DNA of 54,882 nucleotides, taken from the NCBI GenBank assembly GCA_023436145.1, contig JAEZKP010000063.1:1-54882 (forward strand), written 5' to 3'. Position numbers and translations under genes: made by a program. The notes under the pieces were generated by a model. That model ran no database searches and had not been told where the DNA came from. It saw only the letters and a list, made by a program, of their open reading frames with translations. The first letter of the stretch is position 1. Each line of letters begins with the position of its first letter. Of the stretch, positions 24,452 through 33,665 are shown one piece after another. The stretch is from Fibrobacterota bacterium. Its GTDB lineage: Bacteria; Fibrobacterota; Chitinivibrionia; Chitinivibrionales; Chitinispirillaceae.

Positions 24452-25801
24452 ATGAATAAAAAAAGGATTCTGGTAGTAGATGATAATGAGCTTTTCAGGG
24501 ATTCCATAGTTGAGACTCTGAAGCGGCAGGGCTATGAGGTGGAAGCCGCAAAGGATGGACCATCGGCTCTTGAGGTCGTGGAATGCAGACACTTTGATCT
24601 GGTGGTCTCTGATATGAAAATGCCTGGAATGACTGGTATCGAACTGCTGGAACAAATTAAAATTGTAAATCCGGAAATCCCTTTTCTTATCATAACTGCT
24701 TATGGCGCTATTGAGACTGCTGTTGATGCCATGAAAAAGGGGGCTTATGACTTTATTCAGAAGTCAGATAATCTGATAAGAGAACTCGAGATGACAGTTG
24801 AGAGGGCAATACAGTTTCAGTCTCTAGTAATAGAGAACAGGAATTTAAAATCACAACTTCTGGAGCAGTCAAATTTCATCGGTTCCGGAGACCGGATGGA
24901 TGAGATCAGATCACTTATCAAATCTGTTGCCGAGAGCCGCTCGACAGTTCTGGTAACCGGTGAATCGGGTACTGGTAAGGAATTGATTGCCCGTTCGATC
25001 CACTTTCAAAGCAGACGTGCCAACGGACCCTTTGTCAAAGTAAACTGCGCAGCTCTTCCGGATGGTTTGATTGAATCAGAATTGTTCGGACATGAAAAAG
25101 GTGCTTTTACAGGCGCTATTAAGCAGAAAAAAGGAAAATTTGAGGCTGCATCCGGTGGAACATTACTCCTGGATGAAATAGGAGAGATGCCCTTAATGGC
25201 TCAGGCCAAACTCTTAAGAGTTCTGCAGGAACGGGAAATCAATAAAGTGGGAGGAGATGATCCTGTGGAGGTGGATGTAAGAGTGGTTGCTACCACCAAC
25301 CGTGATTTGCATAAAGAAGTACAAAGGGGTAGATTCAGGGAGGATCTTTTCTATCGGCTAAATGTGATTCATGTTCATTTACCTCCTTTATGTGAGAGGA
25401 AAAATGATATAGCTCAACTGGTGGAGCATTTCATATCCAGGTTCAACAATGAAAATGGGTATAGTGTTGAAGGGCTGGAAAAGGGGTGCCTTGAAATTTT
25501 AATGAACCATAACTGGCCGGGAAACATCCGGGAGTTGGAAAACTCAATCGAAAGAGCGGTTGTGCTTACCAGGGCAGGGCTGATCAAACCTTCACTTTTC
25601 CGTTTTCCCGCATATTCTGAAGATATTGATACAGCTGATGGTATTCAGGTCGGTTTTACTGTTGCAGATATGGAAAAGCAGCTCATTATAAAGACTTTGG
25701 AGCATTGCAATCAGAATCGTACCAAAGCAGCGGAAATCCTGGGGATTTCAATCAGAACCCTCAGAAATAAACTAAACGAGTATGAAGAGAGCCTGGTCTG
25801 A
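24452..25801 (+). CDS. NtrC-family sigma-54 response regulator (FlgR-like)
   Basis: About 449 residues from ATG 24452, preceded by GTGGAGTG. The receiver domain (about 1-120) has the acidic pair VDDNE and phospho-acceptor Asp54 in LVVSDMKMPG, the same number as in NtrC. The AAA+ domain (about 140-365) has GESGTGKE, GAFTGA and LLLDEIGE. The C-terminal Fis helix-turn-helix reads NRTKAAEILGISIRTLRNKLNEY. It should be phosphorylated by the adjacent kinase and activate sigma-54 promoters. This is the third sigma-54 activator in the window, but it belongs to a different subfamily from the GAF pair. The weak stem-loop CCCGG/CCGGG about 10 bp after the stop lacks a U-run. Confidence 0.95.
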   Translation: MNKKRILVVDDNELFRDSIVETLKRQGYEVEAAKDGPSALEVVECRHFDLVVSDMKMPGMTGIELLEQIKIVNPEIPFLIITAYGAIETAVDAMKKGAYDFIQKSDNLIRELEMTVERAIQFQSLVIENRNLKSQLLEQSNFIGSGDRMDEIRSLIKSVAESRSTVLVTGESGTGKELIARSIHFQSRRANGPFVKVNCAALPDGLIESELFGHEKGAFTGAIKQKKGKFEAASGGTLLLDEIGEMPLMAQAKLLRVLQEREINKVGGDDPVEVDVRVVATTNRDLHKEVQRGRFREDLFYRLNVIHVHLPPLCERKNDIAQLVEHFISRFNNENGYSVEGLEKGCLEILMNHNWPGNIRELENSIERAVVLTRAGLIKPSLFRFPAYSEDIDTADGIQVGFTVADMEKQLIIKTLEHCNQNRTKAAEILGISIRTLRNKLNEYEESLV

Positions 25802-25887
25802 ATAAATTGTACCCGGTCTTTGCCCGGGGACTTGATATTTGCTGTACATGACGTTAAAATTTGCATTATTAAACTTAGCATACAAAA

Positions 25888-26076
25888 ATGTATGTAATTA
25901 CAACAATGCAAACAGGACTTAAATCATATTTGATCAGTTTAAAAGATAACGTCTCTGGCTTAATGAACTCCTGCAGTTGTAAAAATAAGGAGCAATGCCA
26001 GGTGTTTTGGTTTGAACAGTATATATTGGTTGAGCAAGCACGAAGTCCTGATATAACAGGGAGATTCCTCTTATGA
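25888..26076 (+). CDS. Small Cys-containing protein coupled to the GGDDF gene
   Basis: A 62-residue open frame whose TGA overlaps the ATG of the next gene (ATGA), the classic arrangement for coupled translation. It encodes SCSCKNKEQCQVFWFEQYILVEQARSP..., with three cysteines in CxCx5C spacing and an aromatic stretch, which looks like a folded mini-protein rather than random sequence. No clear Shine-Dalgarno is visible before either ATG (25888 or 25906). I do not recognise the family. It may be a signalling accessory of the GGDDF protein. Confidence 0.45.
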   Translation: MYVITTMQTGLKSYLISLKDNVSGLMNSCSCKNKEQCQVFWFEQYILVEQARSPDITGRFLL

Positions 26077-27446
26077 AGGGATTTAATACCAAGTCGATTA
26101 TTTTTAAGACTGCCATTTTTTATGTCTTCCTGACTATTCTGAATGTATCCATATTTGTATTGATGGTTTTTGAGAACCAACTCGACTTAATCGCTGAAAA
26201 TGCCATCCTCAACAGTCAGCATAAAGGAACCAATCTCAAATACAGAATCGAAAATATTATTGGTCTGGACAATAAAATGTCTACTGCCAATATCAATAAA
26301 ATTGTAAAAGATGCAGCAGCACTGGGTATTGTGGATCTTACTATTTTCAGCGAAAACGGAAAAGTCTTTATAAGCATCATTAAAAATGTGATTGCAGAAA
26401 GGCAGATGGCTGATATAGGCGAATTGAAAATGATCAATATGGCCATCACCAGACAGGGTTTTGAGGATAAGCTTTTTTATCACAGCGTAGATAAAAAGCA
26501 GCGTGCGATTTCCTTGTACTTACCTTTCACCTATGAAGGTGACAAGATCGGAGTTGCAGCAATCAAGCTGGAGATGAAAGATATTGAACGGCAGATGAGT
26601 TATCTTTACCGTCAATGCTTTCTGATCGGAGTCCTGGTAATTATCCTTCATGTTGGTTTTGCAGTGTTAGTTTTTAAAATGATACTCATACCTTTGAGGA
26701 AATTAAACGAAGCAACACATAAAATCGCACAGGGACAGCTGGATATCAGGGTCGCCATCGTGGGAGAGGACGAAATCGGACAACTTGCCTCCTCTTTTAA
26801 TGAGATGGGTGTCTCACTTCAGCGGATGCGTGATGAAGCAAAAGGGGCTAATCCGCTTACCGGTCTTCCGGGTAATGTTTCTATTGCCAATCATATCGAC
26901 TACTGTCTTAACAGTGGCAGATGTATCTGTGTTTTGTATTGTGACCTGGATAATTTCAAAGCTTACAACGACAAATACGGATTTACCCGTGGTGATGATG
27001 CGATATTGTATACCCGTGATTGCCTGGTTGCTGTGGCAAAGCGTAAAGACATAAACGATGCTTTCATAGGACACGAAGGTGGGGATGATTTTGTGGTTAT
27101 CCTGGATTTTGAGTACTGGGAAATATTTGCGAAGGCATTTATTACTACCTTTGACAGAGGTGTCTACCAATTCTATAATGCCATCGATGCCAGAAACGGG
27201 TTTATTGAGTCGGTCAATCGGCAGGGAGATCGTCAGAGATTTCCTCTGATGAGTGTATCGGTGGCAGTTGTTACCAATAAAACACGCCCCTTCCGCCGTC
27301 ATGCAGAAATGATTGCTGTTGCAGCTGAAGTTAAAAAGTATGTGAAAAGTATGGATGGCTCCTGTTATGCGATTGACAGAAGATCCGGACCTCTGAGTCC
27401 TACTCAGCGTATCAATCCAACTGATGTTCCACCTCTGCATGTTTAA
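26073..27446 (+). CDS. Membrane HAMP-GGDEF protein (diguanylate cyclase-like, GGDDF)
   Basis: A 457-residue protein with a transmembrane helix at about 10-33, a periplasmic sensor region (about 34-185), a second transmembrane helix (about 188-210), a HAMP domain (about 212-265, PLRKLNEATHKIAQGQLDIRV) and a GGDEF-type domain (about 275-430). The substrate helix DLDNFKAYNDKYGF is intact. The signature loop is GGDDF, one residue off GGDEF, with Asp at the fourth position; such variants can be active, so cyclic-di-GMP synthesis is plausible but unproven. No EAL domain is present. The start overlaps the stop of the small ORF before it. Confidence 0.85.
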   Translation: MKGFNTKSIIFKTAIFYVFLTILNVSIFVLMVFENQLDLIAENAILNSQHKGTNLKYRIENIIGLDNKMSTANINKIVKDAAALGIVDLTIFSENGKVFISIIKNVIAERQMADIGELKMINMAITRQGFEDKLFYHSVDKKQRAISLYLPFTYEGDKIGVAAIKLEMKDIERQMSYLYRQCFLIGVLVIILHVGFAVLVFKMILIPLRKLNEATHKIAQGQLDIRVAIVGEDEIGQLASSFNEMGVSLQRMRDEAKGANPLTGLPGNVSIANHIDYCLNSGRCICVLYCDLDNFKAYNDKYGFTRGDDAILYTRDCLVAVAKRKDINDAFIGHEGGDDFVVILDFEYWEIFAKAFITTFDRGVYQFYNAIDARNGFIESVNRQGDRQRFPLMSVSVAVVTNKTRPFRRHAEMIAVAAEVKKYVKSMDGSCYAIDRRSGPLSPTQRINPTDVPPLHV

Positions 27447-27461
27447 AAGTGGTCTGCCACT

Positions 27462-29033
27462 ATGAAAACATTTCTAAAGCTGCTTCTGATACTTCTGATT
27501 CTGGGCCTTACTATCATCTATAATATTGGTCTGATTGACATCCGTCTTGAAGAAATCAAATACCTGCTGGGGACTATTGCTGCGAAAGAAGATGTCTCAA
27601 ATACTTTTGGGATTGTAGCCAAATATGAGTTGATCAAAAGAAGAATGCTCTATGGAGAGGAAAATGTAACTAATTACGAACTGGAAGCCAAGGTGCAGGC
27701 ACTTACTTCTGAGAAACAGCTTGAGCAGCATAAAAATTCCTGGACCACCAAAATTTACCGCATGCCTGTAAGGCTGATTCTTAACTGTATCCGCATTTTT
27801 CAAGGGAAAAAAATCATTAACCCCAAAGAGGATGATAAAATATTTGCTGTACTGGAAATCGCATATTTTTATGAACGTAACCGTAAATTCAATGAGGCTC
27901 TGAAGTCCTATGAAGATATTCTGTCCAATACTGCACTTGTTCCTGATATCAGAGCTGCTGTTATGGTTCATAAAGCATTCTGCTATTCAATGCTCAGTGA
28001 TTATAATAAGTCAAAAAAAGTATATGAAGACGTAATTGCGGAATTTCCAAATACCGAAGCAGGCATCTTAGCCTGGAAATTGCTGGATTTTATCCAGTCA
28101 ATCGAAAGAGAACGGGAAAAACTGAAGAAAACCGCTTTAAGCGAAATGGAAAAAGCCAAGCAGTTTTACCTGTTAATGGACTTCCGGAATGCAATCAAAA
28201 GTCTCTCCGTTTTTATAGGGAAAAATCCTGACCCAAATGCTGTAGTAGAAGCCAGGTTTTTTAAAGGAAGGTCTCATGAAGAACTGGGGGAGATCGATGA
28301 GGCAATTCTGGAGTATCGAAAAATTATTCAAACCGATAAGAGCAAAAACTGGGCGAGACAGGCAAACCGCAGGATGCTTATGCTTGGTGCATTCTACGAA
28401 CAACAGAAACAGATTGCGGAAGAGGCAAAACGACAGCTTGAGGCATACAAGGATCAGACTTTTCTCAGTAATATAGAACAATATTCTTTTATGGTATCTA
28501 AAAACTCGATCAAAGAGGAAATGCTTAAAAGTACAAATAAAGAGCTTGTGCATACCCTCTCCAATGACAGCCTGTTAAATATTATAAACAAAATTGGTAG
28601 TCTGGATCTCAGTGGTGAAAAGAAAAAGGATAAACAGAAAATTGAACAGGTAAGGCGGGAACTGCTTAAGCAAGGAAAACTGAATCCTGCAGAAATAAAA
28701 GAACTGGAGCGTCGTCAGAATCTGGCTATGAATCCCTACAGACGACCTGAAGCTCTCAAAAGGGTTATTGATGATAATTCCGGAGAACTGCGTTATATCT
28801 ATAATAAAAAATTGAGATCAGGTGTGAAAATTTCAGGAAAACTACTGGTTGAAATTCATATCCAATCTAGCGGGTCTGTAGACAAGGCAAAGGTGATTCA
28901 GTCCAGTATCGGAGATAATGGTTTTGAACAGGAGATCACCCAAAGAATTCTGAGCTGGAGATTTAATGCAGTCCCAGACAGTCTGGGAGGGCTGACAGTA
29001 AATTACCCCTTTGAATTTTATGAGGAGCAGTGA
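27462..29033 (+). CDS. TPR protein with AgmX/TonB-like C-terminal domain
   Basis: A 523-residue protein with an N-terminal signal anchor (FLKLLLILLILGLTIIYNIGL), TPR-like repeats at about 120-220 and 230-330 (FNEALKSYEDILSNTA; EIDEAILEYRKIIQTDKSKNWARQANRRML) and a C-terminal AgmX/PglI or TonB-like domain (about 450-520). The latter is recognisable from GKLLVEIHIQSSGSVDKAKV...FEQEITQRILSWRFNAVPD...YPFEF. Such C-termini typically contact periplasmic or outer-membrane partners. It lies 15 bp after the GGDDF gene and is probably co-transcribed. Role unknown. Confidence 0.7.
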   Translation: MKTFLKLLLILLILGLTIIYNIGLIDIRLEEIKYLLGTIAAKEDVSNTFGIVAKYELIKRRMLYGEENVTNYELEAKVQALTSEKQLEQHKNSWTTKIYRMPVRLILNCIRIFQGKKIINPKEDDKIFAVLEIAYFYERNRKFNEALKSYEDILSNTALVPDIRAAVMVHKAFCYSMLSDYNKSKKVYEDVIAEFPNTEAGILAWKLLDFIQSIEREREKLKKTALSEMEKAKQFYLLMDFRNAIKSLSVFIGKNPDPNAVVEARFFKGRSHEELGEIDEAILEYRKIIQTDKSKNWARQANRRMLMLGAFYEQQKQIAEEAKRQLEAYKDQTFLSNIEQYSFMVSKNSIKEEMLKSTNKELVHTLSNDSLLNIINKIGSLDLSGEKKKDKQKIEQVRRELLKQGKLNPAEIKELERRQNLAMNPYRRPEALKRVIDDNSGELRYIYNKKLRSGVKISGKLLVEIHIQSSGSVDKAKVIQSSIGDNGFEQEITQRILSWRFNAVPDSLGGLTVNYPFEFYEEQ

Positions 29034-29054
29034 TTTATTGCGAAATCCTTTGAT

Positions 29055-29636
29055 TCAGCTGTCATAAATTATTTCCCGAAAAACAATAGTAGAATTCAAT
29101 AGTCTTTTGTAAATTCTGCTTTTGTGGTAGAGGCCCGATGTAGTAAAAAGAAGTAAAGTTATTGCTTCCCAAAGAAATACCCATCCCCCGATAAAAATTC
29201 CTTCAACTAGAATCGAAGGGAATACAGAAGCGGTAAGCTGTTTGGGAAAGATGGTAGCTACCCAAAGAAATGCAAAACCAACCAGTATAAAAAGTAAAGT
29301 ACGGGCATTTGTTTGGGCTATGTCTTTGTTGATAAAGTAAATTTTAAATTTAAAACCATTTCTCAGACCCTTACGTGCCTGCCTTTCGATTTTTTCTTCT
29401 CTGATTCCCTTGGGGATTGTGAAACTTACTATCAGCGGATAGCGAAAGGGTATGTCATCTGAGCACCCCTCAAGATAAAGTTCCAGATCTGGATCTATGT
29501 CTCTGAGTTTATAAGGTGCGGGGTCCCATTCACAGAATATGTCAGAGTATTTGTCAAGGGCAATTTCTATTATGTATGCGCCTGTTTTTGTATCCAGACG
29601 ATAAAGTTCTTTAAAAATTCCCTCTGTTTTTTTCAT
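29055..29636 (-). CDS. Uncharacterised membrane protein
   Basis: A 193-residue protein of no family I recognise. The N-terminal ~110 residues are soluble and acidic (LDKYSDIFCEWDPAPYKLRDIDPDLELYLEG), then two hydrophobic helices (about 112-130 and 140-165), then a basic tail (KSRIYKRLLNSTIVFREIIYDS). It looks like a complete gene. It lies 109 bp beyond the PfkB-like gene, after a hairpin that should end that transcript, so it is probably a separate unit. Confidence 0.6.
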   Translation of the reverse strand: MKKTEGIFKELYRLDTKTGAYIIEIALDKYSDIFCEWDPAPYKLRDIDPDLELYLEGCSDDIPFRYPLIVSFTIPKGIREEKIERQARKGLRNGFKFKIYFINKDIAQTNARTLLFILVGFAFLWVATIFPKQLTASVFPSILVEGIFIGGWVFLWEAITLLLFTTSGLYHKSRIYKRLLNSTIVFREIIYDS

Positions 29637-29696
29637 GTCTGGTTGGGATGTTGTTTATTACTGGTATACTGACTCATTGGTGTACTAATATGATCA

Positions 29697-29720
29697 TAAA
29701 ACTGAATAGCAAATATTCAG
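29697..29720 (-). terminator. Terminator after the DraG-PfkB pair
   Basis: On the minus strand CTGAATA-TTTGC-TATTCAG forms a perfect 7-bp stem followed by TTTTAT. The opposite strand also has a T-rich tail (CCTTTTAGTTTTT), so it could act both ways. It lies about 26 bp past the PfkB-like stop. Confidence 0.65.
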
Positions 29721-29745
29721 CCTTTTAGTTTTTAGCAGGGAGATA

Positions 29746-30684
29746 TTATACTTTTAAATCTGAAGCGGTAGGAAGCGAATCGATGCCACCACCTTTTATG
29801 GCTTTATACAGTGCTACTGAGTTAGCGAATTCAGCCGCAGTGAAAGGATCAAAACCTCTGGCAATGCAGTGGAGGAATCCGCCATTGAATGCACTTCCAA
29901 TCAAGGTTACATCTTTGAGCTTTTCATCTATACTTTGTTGGGTAAATTCCTGGATTTTTCCGTCATATCCAACCAGGCATCCATTTGCACCGGTCTTTAC
30001 AACAACAATAGAGACACCGCGATCCCACAGAAACCCTATAACATCCAGGGGACGTTCGTAGCCAAATAGTGCCTTCGATTCATCTGGTGCGGAAGGGAAA
30101 ATCACATCAATCAGGGGAAGAACACTCCACAGACTCTCTTTTGCATCTTCCAGCGACCATCTCTGTAAACGAAGATTAGGGTCATAAGCTACCATGATAT
30201 CGTTACTGTGAGCAAAGTGAAATGCCTTAAACACAGAGTGTCTGGCTGCCCGGGAGACTGATTGCATCTCGCTTGAGGAGTATACGATTTTACAGTTTTC
30301 TATAAGATCATCATAGATCATTGATGGTGTGATGTGGGTTGCAGCACTGCCGGGACGATGGATGAGGTATTCACGCTGTTCGGGATACCTGGTGCTGGTA
30401 AAGTAAATTCCGTTGTATCCCTGGGCGGTAATAACATGATCGATATTTATCCCCTGGCTCAGGAGACGTTCACGGATCATAGAATGAAAAGGGTCGCGTG
30501 CTACTGCAGAGACTAACGAAACGCCGGACCCCAGGCGGGAAGCCGATGCAGCTACTACCAGCTCTGCACCTCCGATGTCCTTCTCATACTCTTTGCAATG
30601 GCAGACATCACCATCACATCTGAATTCTATATAGCATTCTCCGATGACCAGCAGATCATAATCTCTAATGTGAAATGGTTTCAT
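29746..30684 (-). CDS. PfkB/ribokinase-fold protein lacking the catalytic Asp
   Basis: A 312-residue protein with a full PfkB fold: the opening YDLLVIGECYIEF, the N-terminal substrate signature GGAELVVAASASRLG (38-52), DPNLRLQRW near 170, FPSAPDESKALFG, VVVKTGANGCLVGYDG and the C-terminal signature region. In active members the latter reads DTTGAGDAFNGGF; here it is DVTLIGSAFNGGF, so the catalytic Asp is Ser264 and the anion-hole glycines are changed. The substrate-binding Asn of signature 1 is also Val. It is therefore probably not a sugar kinase; it may be a pseudokinase or a binding protein. It starts 8 bp after the DraG-like stop, implying one operon. Confidence 0.85.
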   Translation of the reverse strand: MKPFHIRDYDLLVIGECYIEFRCDGDVCHCKEYEKDIGGAELVVAASASRLGSGVSLVSAVARDPFHSMIRERLLSQGINIDHVITAQGYNGIYFTSTRYPEQREYLIHRPGSAATHITPSMIYDDLIENCKIVYSSSEMQSVSRAARHSVFKAFHFAHSNDIMVAYDPNLRLQRWSLEDAKESLWSVLPLIDVIFPSAPDESKALFGYERPLDVIGFLWDRGVSIVVVKTGANGCLVGYDGKIQEFTQQSIDEKLKDVTLIGSAFNGGFLHCIARGFDPFTAAEFANSVALYKAIKGGGIDSLPTASDLKV

Positions 30685-30692
30685 AGGCAGGA

Positions 30693-31670
30693 TTATCTCA
30701 CGTTTTCCGGAAGGATGGTTGTCGCATTTGTAATAACAGAAGTGAATTGTCTGAGAAGCTGCTCTATCTCCTGTCTTCTGGCCAGTGAATCAATCCAGGT
30801 TTCGGGAATATCATCTAAGCCATAGATTATACCGGCTAATCCGCCGGCGATCGTACCGGTAGTATCCGTGTCCAGTCCCAGCTTAACTGCAGATAAGAGT
30901 GTTGTTGAAGTGCTGTCATTTTTTAAAAAACACCACAATGCAGCTTCCAGGGTGTCAACAATATAACCTGAAGAGCGGATCTCATGTTCCTCCAGAGATA
31001 CAAGCTCGAATGAAAGAATCCGAATATATTGACAGAGCTCGTTTTTAAATTCAGGATACCTGTTATAAAAATCCAGTGCTTCAGCTACAGCTTTATGTAG
31101 TGCCGCTGTTTTATCGTTGGTTTTCAGAAGTTCTTTAACTATAAGGGAATAAAGGCCACATCCGATAAGGGAGCGCGGATGAGCGTGAGTGATTGAGCTT
31201 ATCTCGTGGATACGAGATAAGAAATCGTTCAACGGCAGATTGTGGAAAAAAAGAGCAGCTGGAAGGATTCTCATAAGCGAGCCATTACCATTATCCTGTT
31301 CCAGTTTACTTCCTGATTCCCGTGCGCTCTTTCCTTCGGTTCGTATATGATCCAGTGCCACAACCGTGGAAATACCGGCATCAAATACAACTCCTGTGGC
31401 AGTCCAATGAGCATCAAAGAGCCATTTGCAAAAGGTCTGGCCAAGATGTTCGATATTGTAACCCTTGCTTAGACTCTCAATCGTGCAAAGAATCATAGCA
31501 CTGTCATCGGACCAGGTACCCTGGGGTTGATCGTATCGACCATAACCAAACATGTTTTTAACAGCGCATAATGAGAGTTCCTGCTGTGAGCTGAACTCTG
31601 CCGGTACACCCAGGGCATCACCTGTTATGGCCGCAATTATTGAGGAATGTATTTTTTGTCCAATATCCAT
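30693..31670 (-). CDS. ADP-ribosylglycohydrolase (DraG/ARH3-like)
   Basis: A 325-residue all-helical enzyme of the DraG family. Metal- and substrate-binding motifs are intact: GDALGVPAEF (near 18), GTWSDDSAMIL (51-61), NGNGSLMRILP (near 132), the histidine stretch THAHPRSLIGCGLY, and GLDTDTTGTIAGGLAGIIYG (near 275). It should cleave ADP-ribose from a protein, nucleic acid or small metabolite in the cytosol, with two Mg ions. It precedes the degenerate PfkB gene. DraG-fold hydrolases and PfkB proteins are often neighbours, perhaps in ADP-ribose or nucleoside metabolism; the substrate here is unknown. Confidence 0.88.
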   Translation of the reverse strand: MDIGQKIHSSIIAAITGDALGVPAEFSSQQELSLCAVKNMFGYGRYDQPQGTWSDDSAMILCTIESLSKGYNIEHLGQTFCKWLFDAHWTATGVVFDAGISTVVALDHIRTEGKSARESGSKLEQDNGNGSLMRILPAALFFHNLPLNDFLSRIHEISSITHAHPRSLIGCGLYSLIVKELLKTNDKTAALHKAVAEALDFYNRYPEFKNELCQYIRILSFELVSLEEHEIRSSGYIVDTLEAALWCFLKNDSTSTTLLSAVKLGLDTDTTGTIAGGLAGIIYGLDDIPETWIDSLARRQEIEQLLRQFTSVITNATTILPENVR

Positions 31671-32035
31671 AAATATTATATCTATTATATCACTATGTTA
31701 ATTGTATAAATTTGGAAAATACATATCGGCACAACCGGTTTTATCAGGTATTTGAAGGTTTGTGGAATAGAATTGTATAAAGCAGGGGATTATTATTACT
31801 TAGCCGCTCCAAATCAACCAGATAACCTTTTTGATAGCTCTTCACTTCAGATTCGGGAAGAGTTATTTTAGATTAGTTAAAGGACAGATTAAAAAGCTGT
31901 TTCAGGGGCTTCTGATCGGGAGTGAAACCTCAGCTGATCCTTTTCGATTCCGGAGCAAATGCCTGAATAATAGATCTGACCTGTTTATTTTTACACAAAA
32001 TCCGTCCACAAAAATGAAAAAGGCAAAGCTGGCAT
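31671..32035. other. 365-bp divergent spacer, no supported gene
   Basis: AT-rich region between the DraG-like gene (minus) and pdxB (plus). It opens with ATAAATATTATATC and TTAATTGTATAAATT, possible promoter elements for the minus-strand operon. An open frame from 31831 that runs into pdxB has no Shine-Dalgarno and no family resemblance, so I do not call it. No hairpin or RNA gene is evident. Confidence 0.5.
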
Positions 32036-33184
32036 ATGAAAATTGTTGCTGATGAAAATATCTCCTTTGTGAAAGAGGCTTTTTCAGGTTTCGGAGAGGT
32101 TGAAACCGTTTCAGGAAGAATGATTAATCGTGAAATGCTTGCTGATGCAACTATTCTTCTTGTCCGTTCTATTACCACGGTAAACAGGGAGCTGCTTGAG
32201 GGGACAGCGGTCAGGTTTGTGGCAAGTGCAACGATTGGCGTAGACCATATCGACACTGATTATCTCAAAGAGAAAAGTATCGGATTTGCATATGCACCCG
32301 GGTCCAATGCTGAATCGGTGGCAGAATATGTTCTATCAGCCCTTTTTCTGATGTCGTCAAGGTTGAAACGGCCACTTCAGCAGATGACCCTGGGGATAGT
32401 CGGAGTAGGTAATATTGGAAGTAAAGTATATCACTACGCAGAGGCGCTGGGAATAAGATGTCTGCTTAATGATCCTCCAAAGAAGAAACTGACCGGAAGT
32501 GAGATTTACATCTCTTTAAATCAAATAACAGAGGAATCGGACATATTGACATTTCATGTACCGTTGGTTACTTCCGGTGAGTTCAGCACTTACCATATGG
32601 TTAACCACGACCTTATTGCCGGAATGAAAAAAAATGCCATCCTCATCAACACCAGCCGGGGCAGAGTGGTTGATGAAAAAAGCATCAGAGCAGAGCGGGG
32701 AAGGCTTGGGGGGCTTATTTTAGATGTCTGGGAAAACGAGCCATCCATAAATACCGAAATATTTAAACTCACCGATATCGGAACTCCTCATATTGCCGGT
32801 TATTCCTTCGATGGCAAGATCAGAGGTACAAAGATGATTTATGATGCGGCCTGTGCATTTTTCTTTCTCAAACCACAATGGCAGATACCTCAGGACTATT
32901 TTACTGAAATAGTTAAAACAATCGATGTCGGTTCTTCATCACAGCCGGTAGCTGATGCCATTCTAAATGCTTATGCAATTGAACAGGATCACAAAGCACT
33001 CTCAAATATATTGAAAAAAGAAAAACCGGAGCAGGGAAAGTTTTTTGATGAACTAAGGAAAAATTATCCTGGCAGAAGAGAGTTTTCTCATTTTTTGATA
33101 AAGTGTTCGACTGCTCAGGCAAAAGAGGCAAAAATTCTCTCTGAACTTGGTTTTCAGGTAGACACTTCCGGGGCTTCAGCCTGA
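32036..33184 (+). CDS. pdxB: 4-phosphoerythronate dehydrogenase
   Basis: A 382-residue D-2-hydroxyacid dehydrogenase of PdxB length and layout. The N-terminus is MKIVADENISFVKEAFSGFG (E. coli-like MKILVDENMP). The substrate segment ATIGVDHID, the NAD-binding GIVGVGNIGSKV, the catalytic Arg in NTSRGRVVDE, the Glu in VWENEP and the His in GTPHIAGYS are visible. A PdxB-specific C-terminal dimerisation domain follows (about 290-382). It oxidises 4-phosphoerythronate in the DXP-dependent pyridoxal phosphate pathway. No other pdx gene is in the window. The start ATG has a poor Shine-Dalgarno. Confidence 0.9.
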   Translation: MKIVADENISFVKEAFSGFGEVETVSGRMINREMLADATILLVRSITTVNRELLEGTAVRFVASATIGVDHIDTDYLKEKSIGFAYAPGSNAESVAEYVLSALFLMSSRLKRPLQQMTLGIVGVGNIGSKVYHYAEALGIRCLLNDPPKKKLTGSEIYISLNQITEESDILTFHVPLVTSGEFSTYHMVNHDLIAGMKKNAILINTSRGRVVDEKSIRAERGRLGGLILDVWENEPSINTEIFKLTDIGTPHIAGYSFDGKIRGTKMIYDAACAFFFLKPQWQIPQDYFTEIVKTIDVGSSSQPVADAILNAYAIEQDHKALSNILKKEKPEQGKFFDELRKNYPGRREFSHFLIKCSTAQAKEAKILSELGFQVDTSGASA

Positions 33185-33197
33185 TATCAGGTTGTTT

Positions 33198-33665
33198 CTA
33201 CTCACATGCAAATCCTTTGCAATGTGGTGTAAGCTGATTTAAAAGCAGATCTGCTCCGGATGGGCGAGTGCCGGGAGTCTCAAAAACTACAGTGGTATCC
33301 ACATTGCCCCTGGGGAAAAAATCTCCTGCTAAAAGAAGCCATCTGGGCTCGAGTCTTTTTTTCAGGGTTTCAAACAAAAAGCTGGTTACTGTCTCATGAA
33401 ATGTTCCTATCATTCTGAAAGAATTTAGAAAAAGTTTCCATGATTTCAGCTCTACACAGAGTTTGTCTGGAAGATAATAAAGTCGGATTGCTGCAAAGTC
33501 GGGATAACCGGTTTTCGGGCAAACGCAGGTGAATTCAGGGAATACGATACGGATCACACCGCTTGCGCTTTTAGAGGTGTCGTAAGGACAGGGAAATGTT
33601 TCCAGCTCAGGTAAAGCCGACCTTTTCACAGCCTCATCCAGTGATATTACATTTTCAAAAAACAT
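33198..33665 (-). CDS. queF: NADPH-dependent 7-cyano-7-deazaguanine reductase (preQ1 synthase)
   Basis: A 155-residue unimodular QueF of the T-fold family. The nucleophilic Cys49 and Asp56 sit in FTCVCPKTGYPDFA, and the NADPH-binding ELKSWKLFLNSFR motif follows (family pattern ESKSxKxYxxSFR). RGNVDTTVVFE is near 125. It reduces preQ0 to preQ1 for queuosine modification of tRNA. It is divergent from mnmA, another tRNA wobble modification gene. I saw no preQ1 riboswitch in the 145-bp leader. Confidence 0.95.
   Translation of the reverse strand: MFFENVISLDEAVKRSALPELETFPCPYDTSKSASGVIRIVFPEFTCVCPKTGYPDFAAIRLYYLPDKLCVELKSWKLFLNSFRMIGTFHETVTSFLFETLKKRLEPRWLLLAGDFFPRGNVDTTVVFETPGTRPSGADLLLNQLTPHCKGFACE

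Noticed and set aside
31831..32052. 73-codon open frame overlapping pdxB
   Set aside because: No ribosome site, no recognisable family, and composition like non-coding DNA.
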